Shown here piece by piece: positions 1 to 8,202 of a stretch of 22,286 nucleotides of DNA. The first letter of the stretch is position 1. The number at the start of each line of letters is the position of its first letter. A program made the position numbers and the translations under genes. This DNA is from Devosia sp. GTDB taxonomy: Bacteria > Pseudomonadota > Alphaproteobacteria > Rhizobiales > Devosiaceae. The DNA lies in the NCBI GenBank assembly GCA_011322005.1, contig DROE01000091.1:1-22286 (forward strand), written 5' to 3'. Below the pieces are notes generated by a model. That model worked only from the letters and a program-made list of their open reading frames with translations. It searched no databases and was not told the origin of the DNA.

Positions 1-432
1 ACGATTGTTGAAGCGGGAGCGCCGGACAAGGAGTTCGAGGACTATGCCTATACCAGGAACGGCTCGCCGGCCACGATTACCGCGCCGGACGGGGTTGGCG
101 CCTATGAGGTGCGCTATGTTCTGGGGCAGGGCCGGCGGGTGCTGGCTTCCAGGCCGATTACGCTGACGGCTGTTTCGGCAAAACTTGAGGCCCCTGACCA
201 AGTGGCGGCCGGGGCGGAATTTGAGGTTGTCTGGAGCGGACCCTCCAACCGGAACGATTATATTACGATTGTTGAAGCGGGAGCGCCGGACAAGGAGTTC
301 GAGGACTATGCCTATACCAGGAACGGCTCGCCGGCCACGATTACCGCGCCGGACGGGGTTGGCGCCTATGAGGTGCGCTATGTTCTGGGACAGGGCCGGC
401 GGGTGCTGGCTTCCAGGCCGATTACGCTGACG
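1..432 (+). repeat. Near-identical 264-bp tandem repeat inside the repeat gene
   Basis: Bases 1-168 and 265-432 are the same except for one difference (G126 versus A390). The next two units (from 529 and 793) keep the same 264-bp period but have diverged strongly in DNA while conserving the protein pattern. The first two units therefore look recently duplicated or homogenised. Confidence 0.9.
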
Positions 433-966
433 CCGGTCTCGGCCACCCTGAGCGTGCTCAACAACCCGGTGCCCGGAGGGACCATTATCGTGGAATGGAC
501 CGGCCCGGGAAACGATAATGACTATATCACGGTGGTAGAGGTTGGAGCGCCCGATCGCGAGTTCAATGACTTTGCCTACATGCGGCACGGTTCTCCGGCG
601 GAGTTTGAAATTCCAAGGGAGTTGGGGGCGTTTGAGGTCCGCTATGTGATTGGTCAGTCAAAACGCGTGCTGGCCTCCGTCCCGATTACACTCAGTCCGG
701 CCAGTGTCAGTCTGTCAGTGCCAGAGAATGTGGCGGCCGGGGGAGTGGTGGAAGTTACCTGGACGGGACCGGGAAATCGGGATGATTTCATCGAGATTGT
801 GCCGGCCGGTTCTGAAGCAAATGCCCGACCTCTTGCGGATGCGCGCGTTTCCCAGGGCAGTCCCCTGTCGCTTTTTGCGCCCGGGAGTGCGGGTGAGTTC
901 GAAGTGCGCTATAGAATGCGGGACAGTGGAGAGGTGTTGGCCAGCGTGCCATTGAGCGTGCAATAG
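1..966 (+). CDS. 3' end of a large repeat protein (VWA-associated repeat type)
   Basis: The reading frame is open from the first base to a TAG at 964-966, so 321 C-terminal residues are visible and the true start lies outside the window. The visible part consists of 88-residue units, each with the pattern W(S/T)GP.N..D(Y/F)I.IV..G.P, then YxR.GSP, then G.(Y/F)EVRY, then R.LAS.P(I/L). Units are in exact 264-bp register, starting near 1, 265, 529 and 793; the last one is the most divergent and lacks the EF.D(Y/F)AY segment. Such beta-rich repeats are known, from memory, at the C-terminus of secreted or periplasmic von Willebrand factor A (VWA) proteins of marine Rhizobiales. The VWA domain itself would lie upstream and is not seen, so this family label is inference. 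A role as a cell-surface or periplasmic binding or structural protein is only a guess. Confidence 0.75.
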   Translation, partial: TIVEAGAPDKEFEDYAYTRNGSPATITAPDGVGAYEVRYVLGQGRRVLASRPITLTAVSAKLEAPDQVAAGAEFEVVWSGPSNRNDYITIVEAGAPDKEFEDYAYTRNGSPATITAPDGVGAYEVRYVLGQGRRVLASRPITLTPVSATLSVLNNPVPGGTIIVEWTGPGNDNDYITVVEVGAPDREFNDFAYMRHGSPAEFEIPRELGAFEVRYVIGQSKRVLASVPITLSPASVSLSVPENVAAGGVVEVTWTGPGNRDDFIEIVPAGSEANARPLADARVSQGSPLSLFAPGSAGEFEVRYRMRDSGEVLASVPLSVQ

Positions 967-984
967 TTTTCAGGGAGGTGCTTG

Positions 985-1533
985 ATGCCTGTTTCACCGG
1001 ATATGCCAGAGCTGGGTGTTAAAGCTGCCGGTTTTACTCTGCCGGCCACTGATGGCAAAATGTACAGCTTGTCTGACATTATGGGAGAAAATGGTGCGGT
1101 GATTGCATTCATCTGCAATCACTGCCCCTATGTGCGCGCCATCACCGACCGGATGGTGGCCGATGCGCGCACCCTGCAAAAGCTGGGGGTGGGGTTTGGC
1201 GCGATCTGTTCCAATGATGCGAACAAAAGCCCGGATGATTCGTTCGAAAACATGGTGGTGTTTGCAAAAGAGCGCGGTTTTAACTTTCCATATCTGCACG
1301 ACGAAAGCCAGGAAGTGGCGCGGGCTTATGAGGCGGTATGCACACCGGATTTTTTCGGACTGAATGCTGAAGGCTTGATCGAGTATCGGGGCCGGATGGA
1401 TGAGGGAAGGACCACGCCGCCGCCGCAGGGCGCAAAACGTGATCTTGTTGAGGCAATGGCGGAAATTGTGCGCACCGGCAAGGGGCCGGAAGATCAGATT
1501 GCTTCGGCGGGTTGTTCGATCAAATGGAAATAG
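985..1533 (+). CDS. Thioredoxin-fold redoxin (AhpC/TSA-like, CNHC motif)
   Basis: A 182-residue thioredoxin-like protein. The sequence has a redoxin N-terminal part (GFTLPATDGK), a CNHCPYV motif with cysteines at about residues 44 and 47 that forms a CxxC active site, a CSNDANKSPDDSFENM segment and a C-terminal GCSIKWK, all typical of the 'thioredoxin family/redoxin' proteins of 180-200 residues common in proteobacteria. No signal peptide is seen, so it should act in the cytoplasm as a thiol-disulfide or peroxide-handling enzyme; the substrate is unknown. The start is ATG 985 because GGGAGG at 973-978 is six bases upstream; the TTG at 982 would be too close to it. It starts 19 bases after the repeat gene on the same strand and may be cotranscribed with it. 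Its end faces the thioesterase gene, with 16 bases between. Confidence 0.85.
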   Translation: MPVSPDMPELGVKAAGFTLPATDGKMYSLSDIMGENGAVIAFICNHCPYVRAITDRMVADARTLQKLGVGFGAICSNDANKSPDDSFENMVVFAKERGFNFPYLHDESQEVARAYEAVCTPDFFGLNAEGLIEYRGRMDEGRTTPPPQGAKRDLVEAMAEIVRTGKGPEDQIASAGCSIKWK

Positions 1534-1549
1534 GAGGCGGAAGCGGTGT

Positions 1550-1927
1550 TCAGCGCTCAATCGGGCGTTTTTTGCCATCTTCGCCGATTGCCACATAGAC
1601 AAAGGTTGCCTCTGTTACCTTGACCCGGTCCCAAAAACGGTTGCGCCGCGACCATGCCTCAACGGAAATGGCGATTGATGTGGTACCGATGCGTTTGACG
1701 GAGCAGTAAACGCACAGCACATCTCCCACCTTTACGGGGGTGATAAAGGTCATGGCCTCAACGGCGATGGTGACAACCCGGCCCCTTACGCGTTCAGCGG
1801 CGGCAATGGCTCCGGCAATGTCAAGCTGGCTCATCACCCATCCGCCAAAAATATCCCCGGCCGGGTTGGTGTCAGCGGGCATGGCCAGGGTGCGAATGGT
1901 CAGTTTGCCGTGGGGCTCTTCGTTCAT
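1550..1927 (-). CDS. Acyl-CoA thioesterase, hotdog fold (YciA-like)
   Basis: A 125-residue single-hotdog acyl-CoA thioesterase, hydrolysing acyl-CoA to free acid and CoA in the cytoplasm. The N-terminal region carries the family signature NPAGDIFGGWVMSQLD at residues 21-36, with Asp36 at the position usual for the catalytic acid, followed by the VxVGDVLxVY(C)xV and EATFVYVAI strands of the BFIT/YciA type. Length is close to E. coli YciA (about 130). Its ATG overlaps the stop of the thymidine kinase gene as ATGA (1924-1927), so it is probably translated by coupling and belongs to the same transcript. The two enzymes have no obvious metabolic link. Chain-length preference cannot be read from sequence. 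Confidence 0.88.
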   Translation of the reverse strand: MNEEPHGKLTIRTLAMPADTNPAGDIFGGWVMSQLDIAGAIAAAERVRGRVVTIAVEAMTFITPVKVGDVLCVYCSVKRIGTTSIAISVEAWSRRNRFWDRVKVTEATFVYVAIGEDGKKRPIER

Positions 1928-2586
1928 CCTGCGGTTCTCTTTCTGGTTGTGGTGAGGGTGTCCTCTTTATTGGAAAAAGAGAACTTGGGGCTGTTTGCTC
2001 CGGCAACCGGCCAGCGTCCCGTCTGTTCCTCCCAGTGTTTGCGGCACAGGGACACATAAATATCCTTGCCAATGGCGACCTGATCGCCCTGGGTCAGGAC
2101 GTTGCCCCGCTCATCCATGCGCACCACCATTGTCGCTTTGGAGCCGCACTCGCAGATGGTGCGCACCTCGCGAAGCACATCGGCGATGGCGAGCAATTCG
2201 GAAGAGCCTGCAAACAGGTTGCCCTGAAAATCGGTTCTGAGGCCGTAGCACATCACCGGCAGTCCAAGCCTGTCGGCTATCCGGGCCAGTTGCCAGACCT
2301 GTTCGCGGGTCAAAAACTGGGCTTCGTCAACAAAGATGCAGTGGAGGGGCCCCTTTTCGAGTCGTTTTGACACCTGCTCGAACAGGTCAAGCTGGCTATC
2401 ATATAATTCTGCGGGTGCGGTCACACCGATGCGCGAGGTTATCGAGCGCTTGTCCATCTCCGCATAGAGAGAGGAGGTATAAAGAAGGGTCTGCATGCCG
2501 CGTTCCTGATAATTGTGAGATGCCTGCAGCAGTATTGTGGACTTGCCCGCGTTCATCGCAGCGTAGGAAAAGTAGAGCTTGGCCAT
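1924..2586 (-). CDS. tdk: Thymidine kinase
   Basis: Type II bacterial thymidine kinase (220 residues), phosphorylating thymidine to dTMP with ATP in the salvage pathway. The P-loop SYAAMNAGKST is at residues 7-17, the Walker B-like FVDEAQF at 85-91 with the catalytic Glu88, the lasso/substrate region GLRTDFQGNLFAGS at 115-128, and zinc ligands Cys145, Cys147, Cys181 and His184 (CEC...CRKH), the same spacing as in E. coli Tdk. The tail after residue 190 is polar and poorly conserved. The start ATG 2584-2586 fits the conserved MAxLYF opening. It is the first gene of a two-gene unit with the thioesterase and is divergent from the DUF2147-like gene. Confidence 0.95.
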   Translation of the reverse strand: MAKLYFSYAAMNAGKSTILLQASHNYQERGMQTLLYTSSLYAEMDKRSITSRIGVTAPAELYDSQLDLFEQVSKRLEKGPLHCIFVDEAQFLTREQVWQLARIADRLGLPVMCYGLRTDFQGNLFAGSSELLAIADVLREVRTICECGSKATMVVRMDERGNVLTQGDQVAIGKDIYVSLCRKHWEEQTGRWPVAGANSPKFSFSNKEDTLTTTRKRTAG

Positions 2587-2810
2587 GAAAAAATCATCCA
2601 GCGTGAGGTCACGGGGTCCAGCCTAGAAGTTCGGGGCGGGAGTTTGAAGGGCGGATGTGCGAAGTTCAACAGTTTGAGTGGTGGTGACGGAGGCTGCCCC
2701 GGGAAATTTTCAAACAGGGAACAAGTTTCGCCTTCACAATCACAACAAAATTGATGATTATGTGCCCGATACGGGGTGGCTGTGACCGGTTCTTGAATTG
2801 TGAGGAAGAA

Positions 2811-3281
2811 ATGAAGTTACCGAATGCTAAATCAGTTTTATCTGTCTTTATCGCTCTGGCGCTCAGTGTCACGCCCTATGGCGCTCCTACAGCTCAGGAA
2901 ACCGTTGCTACCGTGGAGCACGACGTGCTGGGGCTTGGGGGGATAACGCCGGTGGGCCAGTGGGAGGCTGACAACAAGGAATCCCGCTATGACGTAACCC
3001 TGTGCGGGGACGGCACACAATTGTGTGCGGAGCTGGTTTGGATCAGGCCAAAAGATATCAACCGGCGCAACAAGCAATATCTGAATACATATGTTGTGTA
3101 TGAGGCCGAACGGTCGCGCCCGGCTGAATGGAGGGGCGATATAAACGTTTATGGTACCACCTATAGCGGCAGCGTCAAAATCATCAACCAGAACAAACTG
3201 CTGCTGACCGGTTGCCTCTTCATTCTGTGCGAGACATTTGAGCTCAACCGTCGCAAAAACCCTGATGGGTCACGGGTTTAG
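2811..3281 (+). CDS. Secreted DUF2147-like protein
   Basis: A 156-residue exported protein with a signal peptide (MKLPNAK then a hydrophobic stretch ending near APTAQ-E, residues 1-29). The mature part has VGQWEA, a CGDGTQLCAELVWIRP segment, YLNTYVVYEA, EWRGDINVYG and a second cysteine pair GC...CETF. This matches my memory of DUF2147 proteins, small periplasmic proteins of unknown function common in Alphaproteobacteria. The four cysteines suggest two disulfides. The start is ATG 2811: it follows a GAGGAAG ribosome site (2802-2808) and begins the signal peptide; an in-frame ATG 60 bases upstream would put extra residues before the signal. It converges on the EamA gene with 17 bases between stops. 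Confidence 0.75.
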   Translation: MKLPNAKSVLSVFIALALSVTPYGAPTAQETVATVEHDVLGLGGITPVGQWEADNKESRYDVTLCGDGTQLCAELVWIRPKDINRRNKQYLNTYVVYEAERSRPAEWRGDINVYGTTYSGSVKIINQNKLLLTGCLFILCETFELNRRKNPDGSRV

Positions 3282-3298
3282 CCTGTCCGGTTTTCAGT

Positions 3299-4186
3299 TC
3301 AGGGTTGAGGCCGCCGCCGGAGGGCGGGAACGGTCTCAACCAGCACTATGGCGCACAGAATGATCGCTGCGCCGAAATACCCGAGCGGCAGGAGCCGCTC
3401 GCCCAGCACCACCGCACCTCCAAGGGCTGCAAAAAGCGCCTCCCCGGAAAGAATTATCGCCGCATTGGCCGGGGGCACATGGACCTGGCCGATGGCTTGC
3501 AGGGTGAAGGCTACCGCCGTTGACAATATGCCGGCGTAGGCGATTTCTATCCAGCCGCTGGAAAGGGCGGAAAGGGTCGGAGCTTCAAAAATCAGTGAGC
3601 CTGTGGAAGCGACGGCCCCGCCTGCAAGAAACGAGACGCAGGAAATAAATATCGGCAATCCGGTTTCGCGCGCCAGATGCCCGAGCAACAGCACATGCAG
3701 GGCCCAGAACACGGCGCTGGCGATGATGAGGGCGTCGCCCGAATTGAGGCCGTCAAGTTTTGCGCCGTTGAGGAAATAAAGGCCCACCAGAGCCAGGGGT
3801 GCGCAGACCCAGACAATTGGATGGGGTTTGATCCTGAACACAAACAGCAGGATGACGGGCACAAAAAAAACGTAAAAACCGGTCAAAAAACCACCATTGG
3901 TGACCGTGGTTATCAACAGGCCACGCTGTTGCAGGTAGGAGCCGACGAGAAAATTGAGGCTGAGAAAGGCCAGCAGCGCCCATTGCCGGGCGGAAAGCTG
4001 TTTTGAGCGGCGCCGGTATTCAATCAGCGCCAGAGGCAGAATGACAATACCTCCAAGCAGGTAGCGGGCCCCGATAAAGGTTGCCGGTCCCATGAACTGC
4101 ATGGCGCTTTTCTGGGCGATAAAAGCAAACCCCCACAGCATGGTGGCAGTGACGAGCAGGAAAGTGGCCGAGGTGCGGTTTAACAT
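3299..4186 (-). CDS. EamA/DMT-family transporter
   Basis: An inner-membrane permease of about 295 residues with two EamA repeats and about ten hydrophobic helices. The first begins at TSATFLLVTATMLWGFAFIAQK (written here as the N-terminal helix, residues 4-25), and the second repeat carries GDALIIASAVFWALHVLLLG and a C-terminal PPANAAIILSGEALFAALGG segment with the usual E(A/P)LFA motif. Family members export amino acids, metabolites or drugs; the substrate cannot be inferred. The chosen start is ATG 4184-4186, which begins directly before the first helix; the frame is open further upstream but only through sequence that belongs to the neighbouring gene. The gene starts 10 bases after the stop of the class V PLP enzyme gene, so the two form a likely operon. 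Confidence 0.88.
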   Translation of the reverse strand: MLNRTSATFLLVTATMLWGFAFIAQKSAMQFMGPATFIGARYLLGGIVILPLALIEYRRRSKQLSARQWALLAFLSLNFLVGSYLQQRGLLITTVTNGGFLTGFYVFFVPVILLFVFRIKPHPIVWVCAPLALVGLYFLNGAKLDGLNSGDALIIASAVFWALHVLLLGHLARETGLPIFISCVSFLAGGAVASTGSLIFEAPTLSALSSGWIEIAYAGILSTAVAFTLQAIGQVHVPPANAAIILSGEALFAALGGAVVLGERLLPLGYFGAAIILCAIVLVETVPALRRRPQP

Positions 4187-4196
4187 TGTGCTTGCT

Positions 4197-5435
4197 TCAG
4201 GCCAGAATTCTGGACAGCGCCTGAATGAGGGCACTGATTTCCCCGGGGGTTGTATAGTGTACGAAGGAAAGGCGTAACACTCCATGCCGGGGATCAACAT
4301 TTAGCGCTTCAAGCGTGCGCCGGGAGTAAAAATGCCCGCCCCCGGCCATGATTTTATGTTCGGCGAGTTCACGCGCCACTTCCAGCCCCGGCCGATCAAG
4401 GGCCAGGGACAGGGTGGGCACGCGGTTTTGCGGTGTTGGTGGTCCGATGAGGCGGATATTGTTTCTGGAGCCTATCCAGTTGAGCAGCGGCGCCATCAGA
4501 ATGCTTTCCTGCAACCGGGTGGCGTCGTGGGCAACTCGGAAGGGGGAATCGCCGGCAATTTCCGGCCCGGCGAGGCTTGCGACCTGTTCCAGATAGTCGG
4601 CGATTCCGGCAAGGGCTGCTATCTGGGCGTGGTCGGGTCCGGCAGGGGTCAGGCGATAGCGGGGTTTGTCGTCGTTGAAATGGTGCCCCTGATTGGGCAG
4701 GGAGGCGGCAAGTTCCGGGCGTATGGCCATGATCCCGAGATGGGGGCCATAGGTCTTATAGGTTGAAAACATGTAGATGTCGGGATTGATTTCGCCAAGG
4801 TCGGGCATGCCATGGGGCGCATAGGACACGCCATCGACAATGGAAAGCGCTCCGGCAGCGCGGATTGCCGAGCAGATTTCTCTGGCGGGATTAACCTCTC
4901 CAACGATGTTGGAGCAGTGGGGGAAAGCGACAAGGCGCACCTTTTTGTCGAGCAGGCTGTCGAGGCCGCCGGGGTGAAGATGGCCGGTCTCAGGGTCGAT
5001 TCCCCACTCCCGCACTTCAATGCCCCGGCTGCTCAGACGGCGCCAGACACCGGAATTTGCCTCATGGTCCTGATTGGTGACGACAATAGCGTCGCCCTCG
5101 CCAAGTTGCTGCGCAAAAGCGTGAGCCAAAACATAGGTGTTGGCGCTGGTCGAGGGGCCGATATGTATCCAGTTGGTGTCAACGCCCAGGGTTTCGCCCA
5201 TGCGGGTATAGGCCAGATCCATGGCTTTTCCGGCCTCAATGGAGGCGGCATAAGCACCATAGGGCTGTACTTTGGTGGCGCGGTAAAAATGTTCAAGCCG
5301 GTCCATAACGTGTCCGGAGGTGTAGGAGCCTCCGGCGTTTTCGAAAAACGCCCGGCCTTTCAATGTGTCCTGCTCAAAGGCGGGGAAAAGCGCGCGGACA
5401 CGGGAACTTTCAAGAGGCAGGGAAGGGTTTTTCAT
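4197..5435 (-). CDS. Class V aminotransferase / cysteine desulfurase-like PLP enzyme
   Basis: A 412-residue fold-type I PLP enzyme of class V. Visible features are FENAGGS (32-38), a phosphate-binding loop GPSTSANTYVLAH (93-105), the stacking His124 in NQDHEAN, Asp201 in SIVDGVSYAPHG that pairs with the pyridine nitrogen, and the Schiff-base Lys227 in STYKTYGPHLG. The C-terminal part has HKIMAGGGHFYSRR and VLRLSFVHYTT as in CsdA/NifS-like and isopenicillin-epimerase-like enzymes. No clear flexible-loop desulfurase cysteine is seen, so calling it a cysteine desulfurase would go too far; lyase, epimerase or aminotransferase activity is possible. ATG 5433-5435 is chosen because family homology starts there; the ribosome site is weak. 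Followed after 10 bases by an EamA exporter, which could handle its substrate or product. Confidence 0.82.
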   Translation of the reverse strand: MKNPSLPLESSRVRALFPAFEQDTLKGRAFFENAGGSYTSGHVMDRLEHFYRATKVQPYGAYAASIEAGKAMDLAYTRMGETLGVDTNWIHIGPSTSANTYVLAHAFAQQLGEGDAIVVTNQDHEANSGVWRRLSSRGIEVREWGIDPETGHLHPGGLDSLLDKKVRLVAFPHCSNIVGEVNPAREICSAIRAAGALSIVDGVSYAPHGMPDLGEINPDIYMFSTYKTYGPHLGIMAIRPELAASLPNQGHHFNDDKPRYRLTPAGPDHAQIAALAGIADYLEQVASLAGPEIAGDSPFRVAHDATRLQESILMAPLLNWIGSRNNIRLIGPPTPQNRVPTLSLALDRPGLEVARELAEHKIMAGGGHFYSRRTLEALNVDPRHGVLRLSFVHYTTPGEISALIQALSRILA

Positions 5436-5609
5436 AGGCGGCTTGCTCAAAAGGAACTGGAATCTTTTCGAGTGGTAACGGGTTCTCTGTTTTGGGGCAA
5501 GCCGGGTTGTTTTCGGGCTGGGGGTGCCGGGCGCAACCTCATATTGGCGGGGACCAATTGGGGGGTGGAATGAGGTTGCGCCGGACAATCAGGAGCTTAA
5601 ATAAGCGTC

Positions 5610-6167
5610 CTAATTTTCGCTATTGTGGATGATGATGTTCACGGAACCGCCCGAACCATCAAACTTCTGATGGGGACCCATGAGTTTTGCACCCATGCCC
5701 ATGCGCTGCCTGAAGTGTTCGGGCCGGATCTGGGCTTTCTGCTCGTCGCTGAGGCTGTCATAGAATGTTTCAAGGGAGGGCATGACCTGCTCCAGTGCGT
5801 CAAGACGCGCCTCCATCAGGGCCTGCGCGCCGGCCAGCCGGTCCATCAGGTCGCCGGTGCCATCCGGCTTGTTTTCAGCACAAACCTGGGACACGGAAGT
5901 CAGGGCGGCGGAAGCGGCTGCGCGGAATGCAGCAAAGGAATCAGTTTGTTCGCCGGTGAGTTCGACCCGGTCGGCAACCCGGTCAAGAATGGTGTCGAAA
6001 CGATCTGCGCTGTTCGGCGCACACATCATTCCAAGGGCGGAAAACCCTCCGCGCGCTCCCATTTTGTGGCCCTCGCCGGGACCATCGGCCAGGCTCGGCA
6101 CAATGGCGCCCAGCGATACTGCTCCGACAAGAGCGATGGCAATCAGGGCGTTGGTTGGATTTTTCAT
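5610..6167 (-). CDS. Spy/CpxP-like periplasmic LTxxQ protein
   Basis: A 185-residue exported, helical protein. A signal peptide spans residues 1-27 (MKNPTNALIAIALVGAVSLG then VPSLA-DG). The mature part carries one clear LTxxQ motif (LTGEQ, 70-74) and a second variant (LSDEQ, 139-143), the pattern of the Spy/CpxP family of periplasmic chaperones and envelope-stress proteins. The end is Gly/Ser/Asn-rich. Start choice: AAAGGA directly abuts the ATG at 6176 but lies nine bases before the ATG at 6167, so 6167 is preferred and gives a clean signal peptide. It is on the same strand as the class V enzyme gene 174 bases downstream, without a terminator that I can see between them. Its function here is inferred from family only. 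Confidence 0.8.
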   Translation of the reverse strand: MKNPTNALIAIALVGAVSLGAIVPSLADGPGEGHKMGARGGFSALGMMCAPNSADRFDTILDRVADRVELTGEQTDSFAAFRAAASAALTSVSQVCAENKPDGTGDLMDRLAGAQALMEARLDALEQVMPSLETFYDSLSDEQKAQIRPEHFRQRMGMGAKLMGPHQKFDGSGGSVNIIIHNSEN

Positions 6168-6347
6168 ACCGGTCATTCCTTTCAATCGAGTTTGTGCATG
6201 GGTGGAGGTGTGTCTCCAGAGCGGCCGGCGGTATTCAACCCAGCCATGCCCCGAATGATAGGAACTGCAACGTTGCAGGAATCTGGCCTGGAGATGAAGA
6301 AGCGGAAAGGTTGGTAATTTTTGTGATGCCGCATTCACACAAACAAG

Positions 6348-6374
6348 AAAAACCGGCCGGTGTGGCCGATTTTT
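6348..6374 (-). terminator. Intrinsic terminator of the small membrane protein gene
   Basis: Read on the minus strand this is five A, U, CGGCC, loop ACACC, GGCCG, G, five U. The A and U runs extend the stem, and the U-G pair is a wobble only on this strand (a C-A mismatch on the other), which supports termination of minus-strand transcripts 59 bases after the small membrane protein gene. Confidence 0.65.
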
Positions 6375-6432
6375 CCCGAGGTCTGGACACCGGGCAGGGG
6401 AAGGGGGTAGAGGGCCCGGCTTATGTCACGAC

Positions 6433-6669
6433 CTAAAATTCCGCCGGCTTGTCCTGAGGTTTTCGTTTGGTGCCGGTTTCGCGCCAGACTTCAACCACCA
6501 TGGTCAGGAGTAAAATGACAACTGCTCCGATGAGGAACAATGCTCCAGCGTTGATGTCGGGAAGCAGGTTGGCGGCTATGGCGGGAGGGGTGGCGATGGC
6601 CAGCCCGGTCATCAGGCTGAGGAACAGATAGAAGGTGAAGGCCATAGAGCCCGGAGGGTTCTTGCGCAT
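6433..6669 (-). CDS. Small two-helix membrane protein, function unknown
   Basis: A 78-residue protein with two hydrophobic stretches: residues about 9-33 (FTFYLFLSLMTGLAIATPPAIAA-like) and about 40-60 (AGALFLIGAVVILLLTMVVEV), followed by a charged C-terminal tail (WRETGTKRKPQDKPAEF). The first stretch could instead be a signal peptide cut after AIA-A, which would leave a single-helix protein with its basic tail in the cytoplasm. I do not recognise a family. ATG 6667-6669 is taken as start with a weak TAGG upstream; ATG 6643-6645 is an alternative. A terminator follows at 6348-6374, which supports the view that this is a real transcribed gene. Confidence 0.6.
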   Translation of the reverse strand: MRKNPPGSMAFTFYLFLSLMTGLAIATPPAIAANLLPDINAGALFLIGAVVILLLTMVVEVWRETGTKRKPQDKPAEF

Positions 6670-6883
6670 GGGAGTTACCTAACTCTTACTCATTACCAGG
6701 GCAGTCGGGTACTGAAACGAAGACTAGGCGCCCTATTGGGAGATAGTTTGCGCAAGGTGAGGAATTTTGCGTGTTTTTTGAGGGCGGATTTGCGGCGAGA
6801 AAAAGGGGAAACGGACAGGGATGTTGCCATGTCTGGTTTGGGGGACTAGGTCTGGCAGACAACACTGCTGGAGGCATTTTGTA

Positions 6884-8086
6884 ATGACCATGATTTCAGA
6901 GGCGCTGGGGCGCATCAAATCATCGGCCACCGTTGGCATTTCGCAAAAAGCGCGAGAAATGCGCAGTGCGGGCCGGGATGTGGTTGCGCTGAGCGCAGGC
7001 GAGCCGGATTTTGATACGCCTGAGCACATTAAGCGCGCTGCAGTGGCGGCAATCGAGGCGGGGCACACCAAATATACCAATATCGAGGGGATTGATGAAC
7101 TCCGGGAGGCGATAGCGGCCAAGTTTGCCCGCGACAATCACCTAACGGTGGAAGCGAAGAATTGTTTTGTGGCCAGCGGGGGCAAGCACATCATTTTCAA
7201 TGCGCTGATGGCAACGCTCAATCCGGGCGACGAAGTAGTTGTGCCGGTTCCATACTGGGTTTCATACCCCGACATTGTACAACTGGCGGGGGCAAAACCG
7301 GTTTTTGCTGTGGCTGATGCAAGGTCTGGGTTCAAGCTGACGCCGGACCTGCTGGAGGGGGTCATATCCAAAGCAACAAAGTGGGTTATTCTGAATTCCC
7401 CCTCCAACCCCACGGGGGCTGCTTACAGCGCTGAGGAGCTTGAGGCTCTGGGGGAGGTTTTGCTGCGTCATCCGCAGGTTCACATTCTGAGTGATGATAT
7501 TTATGAGAAGTTGATTTATGACGGGCACCGTTTTGTCACATTGGCCGAGGTCGTTCCGGGCCTTGCATCGCGCACGCTGACGCTGAATGGGGTTTCCAAA
7601 TCTCACGCCATGACCGGGTGGCGGCTGGGCTATTGCGCCGCTCCGGCACACATCCTGATGCCGATGAAAAAGCTGCAATCGCAGTCAACGACCCACGCCA
7701 GTTCGATTTCCCAATGGGCGGCGGTGGAGGCACTCAACGGCGATCAGGGGTTTCTTGAGGAGTGGCGTGCGGTTTTTCAGGGGCGGCGTGACATGGTTGC
7801 CGGTGCGCTGAACGCTATGGATGGTATCGACTGTCTGACCCCGGAGGGGGCGTTTTATGTGTTCCCTTCAATTGCCGGGCTGCTGGGCAAAACCAGTGCC
7901 GGGGGACGGCGGGTTACCAGCGACGAGGATTTTGTCATGGCGCTGCTTGAAGAAAGCGGCGTGGCGCTGGTGCATGGCAGCGCCTTCGGGCTGGCGGGGT
8001 ATTTCCGCCTGTCTTATGCCGCCTCCAACGCACAACTTGAAGAAGCGCTGAACCGGATCGGGGATTTTTGCGCCGGGCTGAGTTAG
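6884..8086 (+). CDS. aatA: Aspartate aminotransferase (class I, alpha/beta-proteobacterial type)
   Basis: A 400-residue class I PLP aminotransferase, interconverting aspartate/2-oxoglutarate and oxaloacetate/glutamate in the cytoplasm. Seen are LSAGEPDFDTP (37-46), YTNIEGIDELREAIA, the NSPSNPTGAAYS motif with Asn175, SDDIYE with Asp204/Tyr207 near the pyridine ring, the PLP lysine Lys239 in GVSKSHAMTGWRLGY, and FRLSYA near the end with the arginine that binds the substrate carboxylate. Length and motifs match the subgroup Ib AspAT of rhizobia. Start ATG 6884 is chosen because GGAGG (6870-6874) lies nine bases upstream; the ATG at 6890 would be too far. Some members also use prephenate or aromatic substrates, which cannot be excluded. 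A stem-loop follows at 8101-8126. Confidence 0.92.
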   Translation: MTMISEALGRIKSSATVGISQKAREMRSAGRDVVALSAGEPDFDTPEHIKRAAVAAIEAGHTKYTNIEGIDELREAIAAKFARDNHLTVEAKNCFVASGGKHIIFNALMATLNPGDEVVVPVPYWVSYPDIVQLAGAKPVFAVADARSGFKLTPDLLEGVISKATKWVILNSPSNPTGAAYSAEELEALGEVLLRHPQVHILSDDIYEKLIYDGHRFVTLAEVVPGLASRTLTLNGVSKSHAMTGWRLGYCAAPAHILMPMKKLQSQSTTHASSISQWAAVEALNGDQGFLEEWRAVFQGRRDMVAGALNAMDGIDCLTPEGAFYVFPSIAGLLGKTSAGGRRVTSDEDFVMALLEESGVALVHGSAFGLAGYFRLSYAASNAQLEEALNRIGDFCAGLS

Positions 8087-8100
8087 GTCCTGACCCCAAT

Positions 8101-8126
8101 GTGATTTCCGGTGCCCCCGGGATCAC
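8101..8126. repeat. Stem-loop downstream of aatA
   Basis: GTGAT (8101-8105) pairs with ATCAC (8122-8126), and CCGG inside pairs with CCGG after a small internal loop. There is no T-run after it, so it is at most a weak terminator or mRNA end. The preceding bases GGTCCTGACCCCAAT resemble a motif seen at 21061 and 22164. Confidence 0.35.
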
Positions 8127-8202
8127 GCGAAATTGACGAATTATGCGTTGTGCAGGAGCGCGCAAGCGGCAAAATCGCGCACATCAAATGAGGTGACGGC
8201 AT

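Noticed and set aside
1..432. The 264-bp repeat as a CRISPR or intergenic repeat array
   Set aside because: It is in frame, codes for protein units and has no spacers.
4812..5573. Plus-strand frame of about 250 codons opposite the class V enzyme
   Set aside because: Antisense shadow without domain features; PLP enzyme motifs are on the minus strand.
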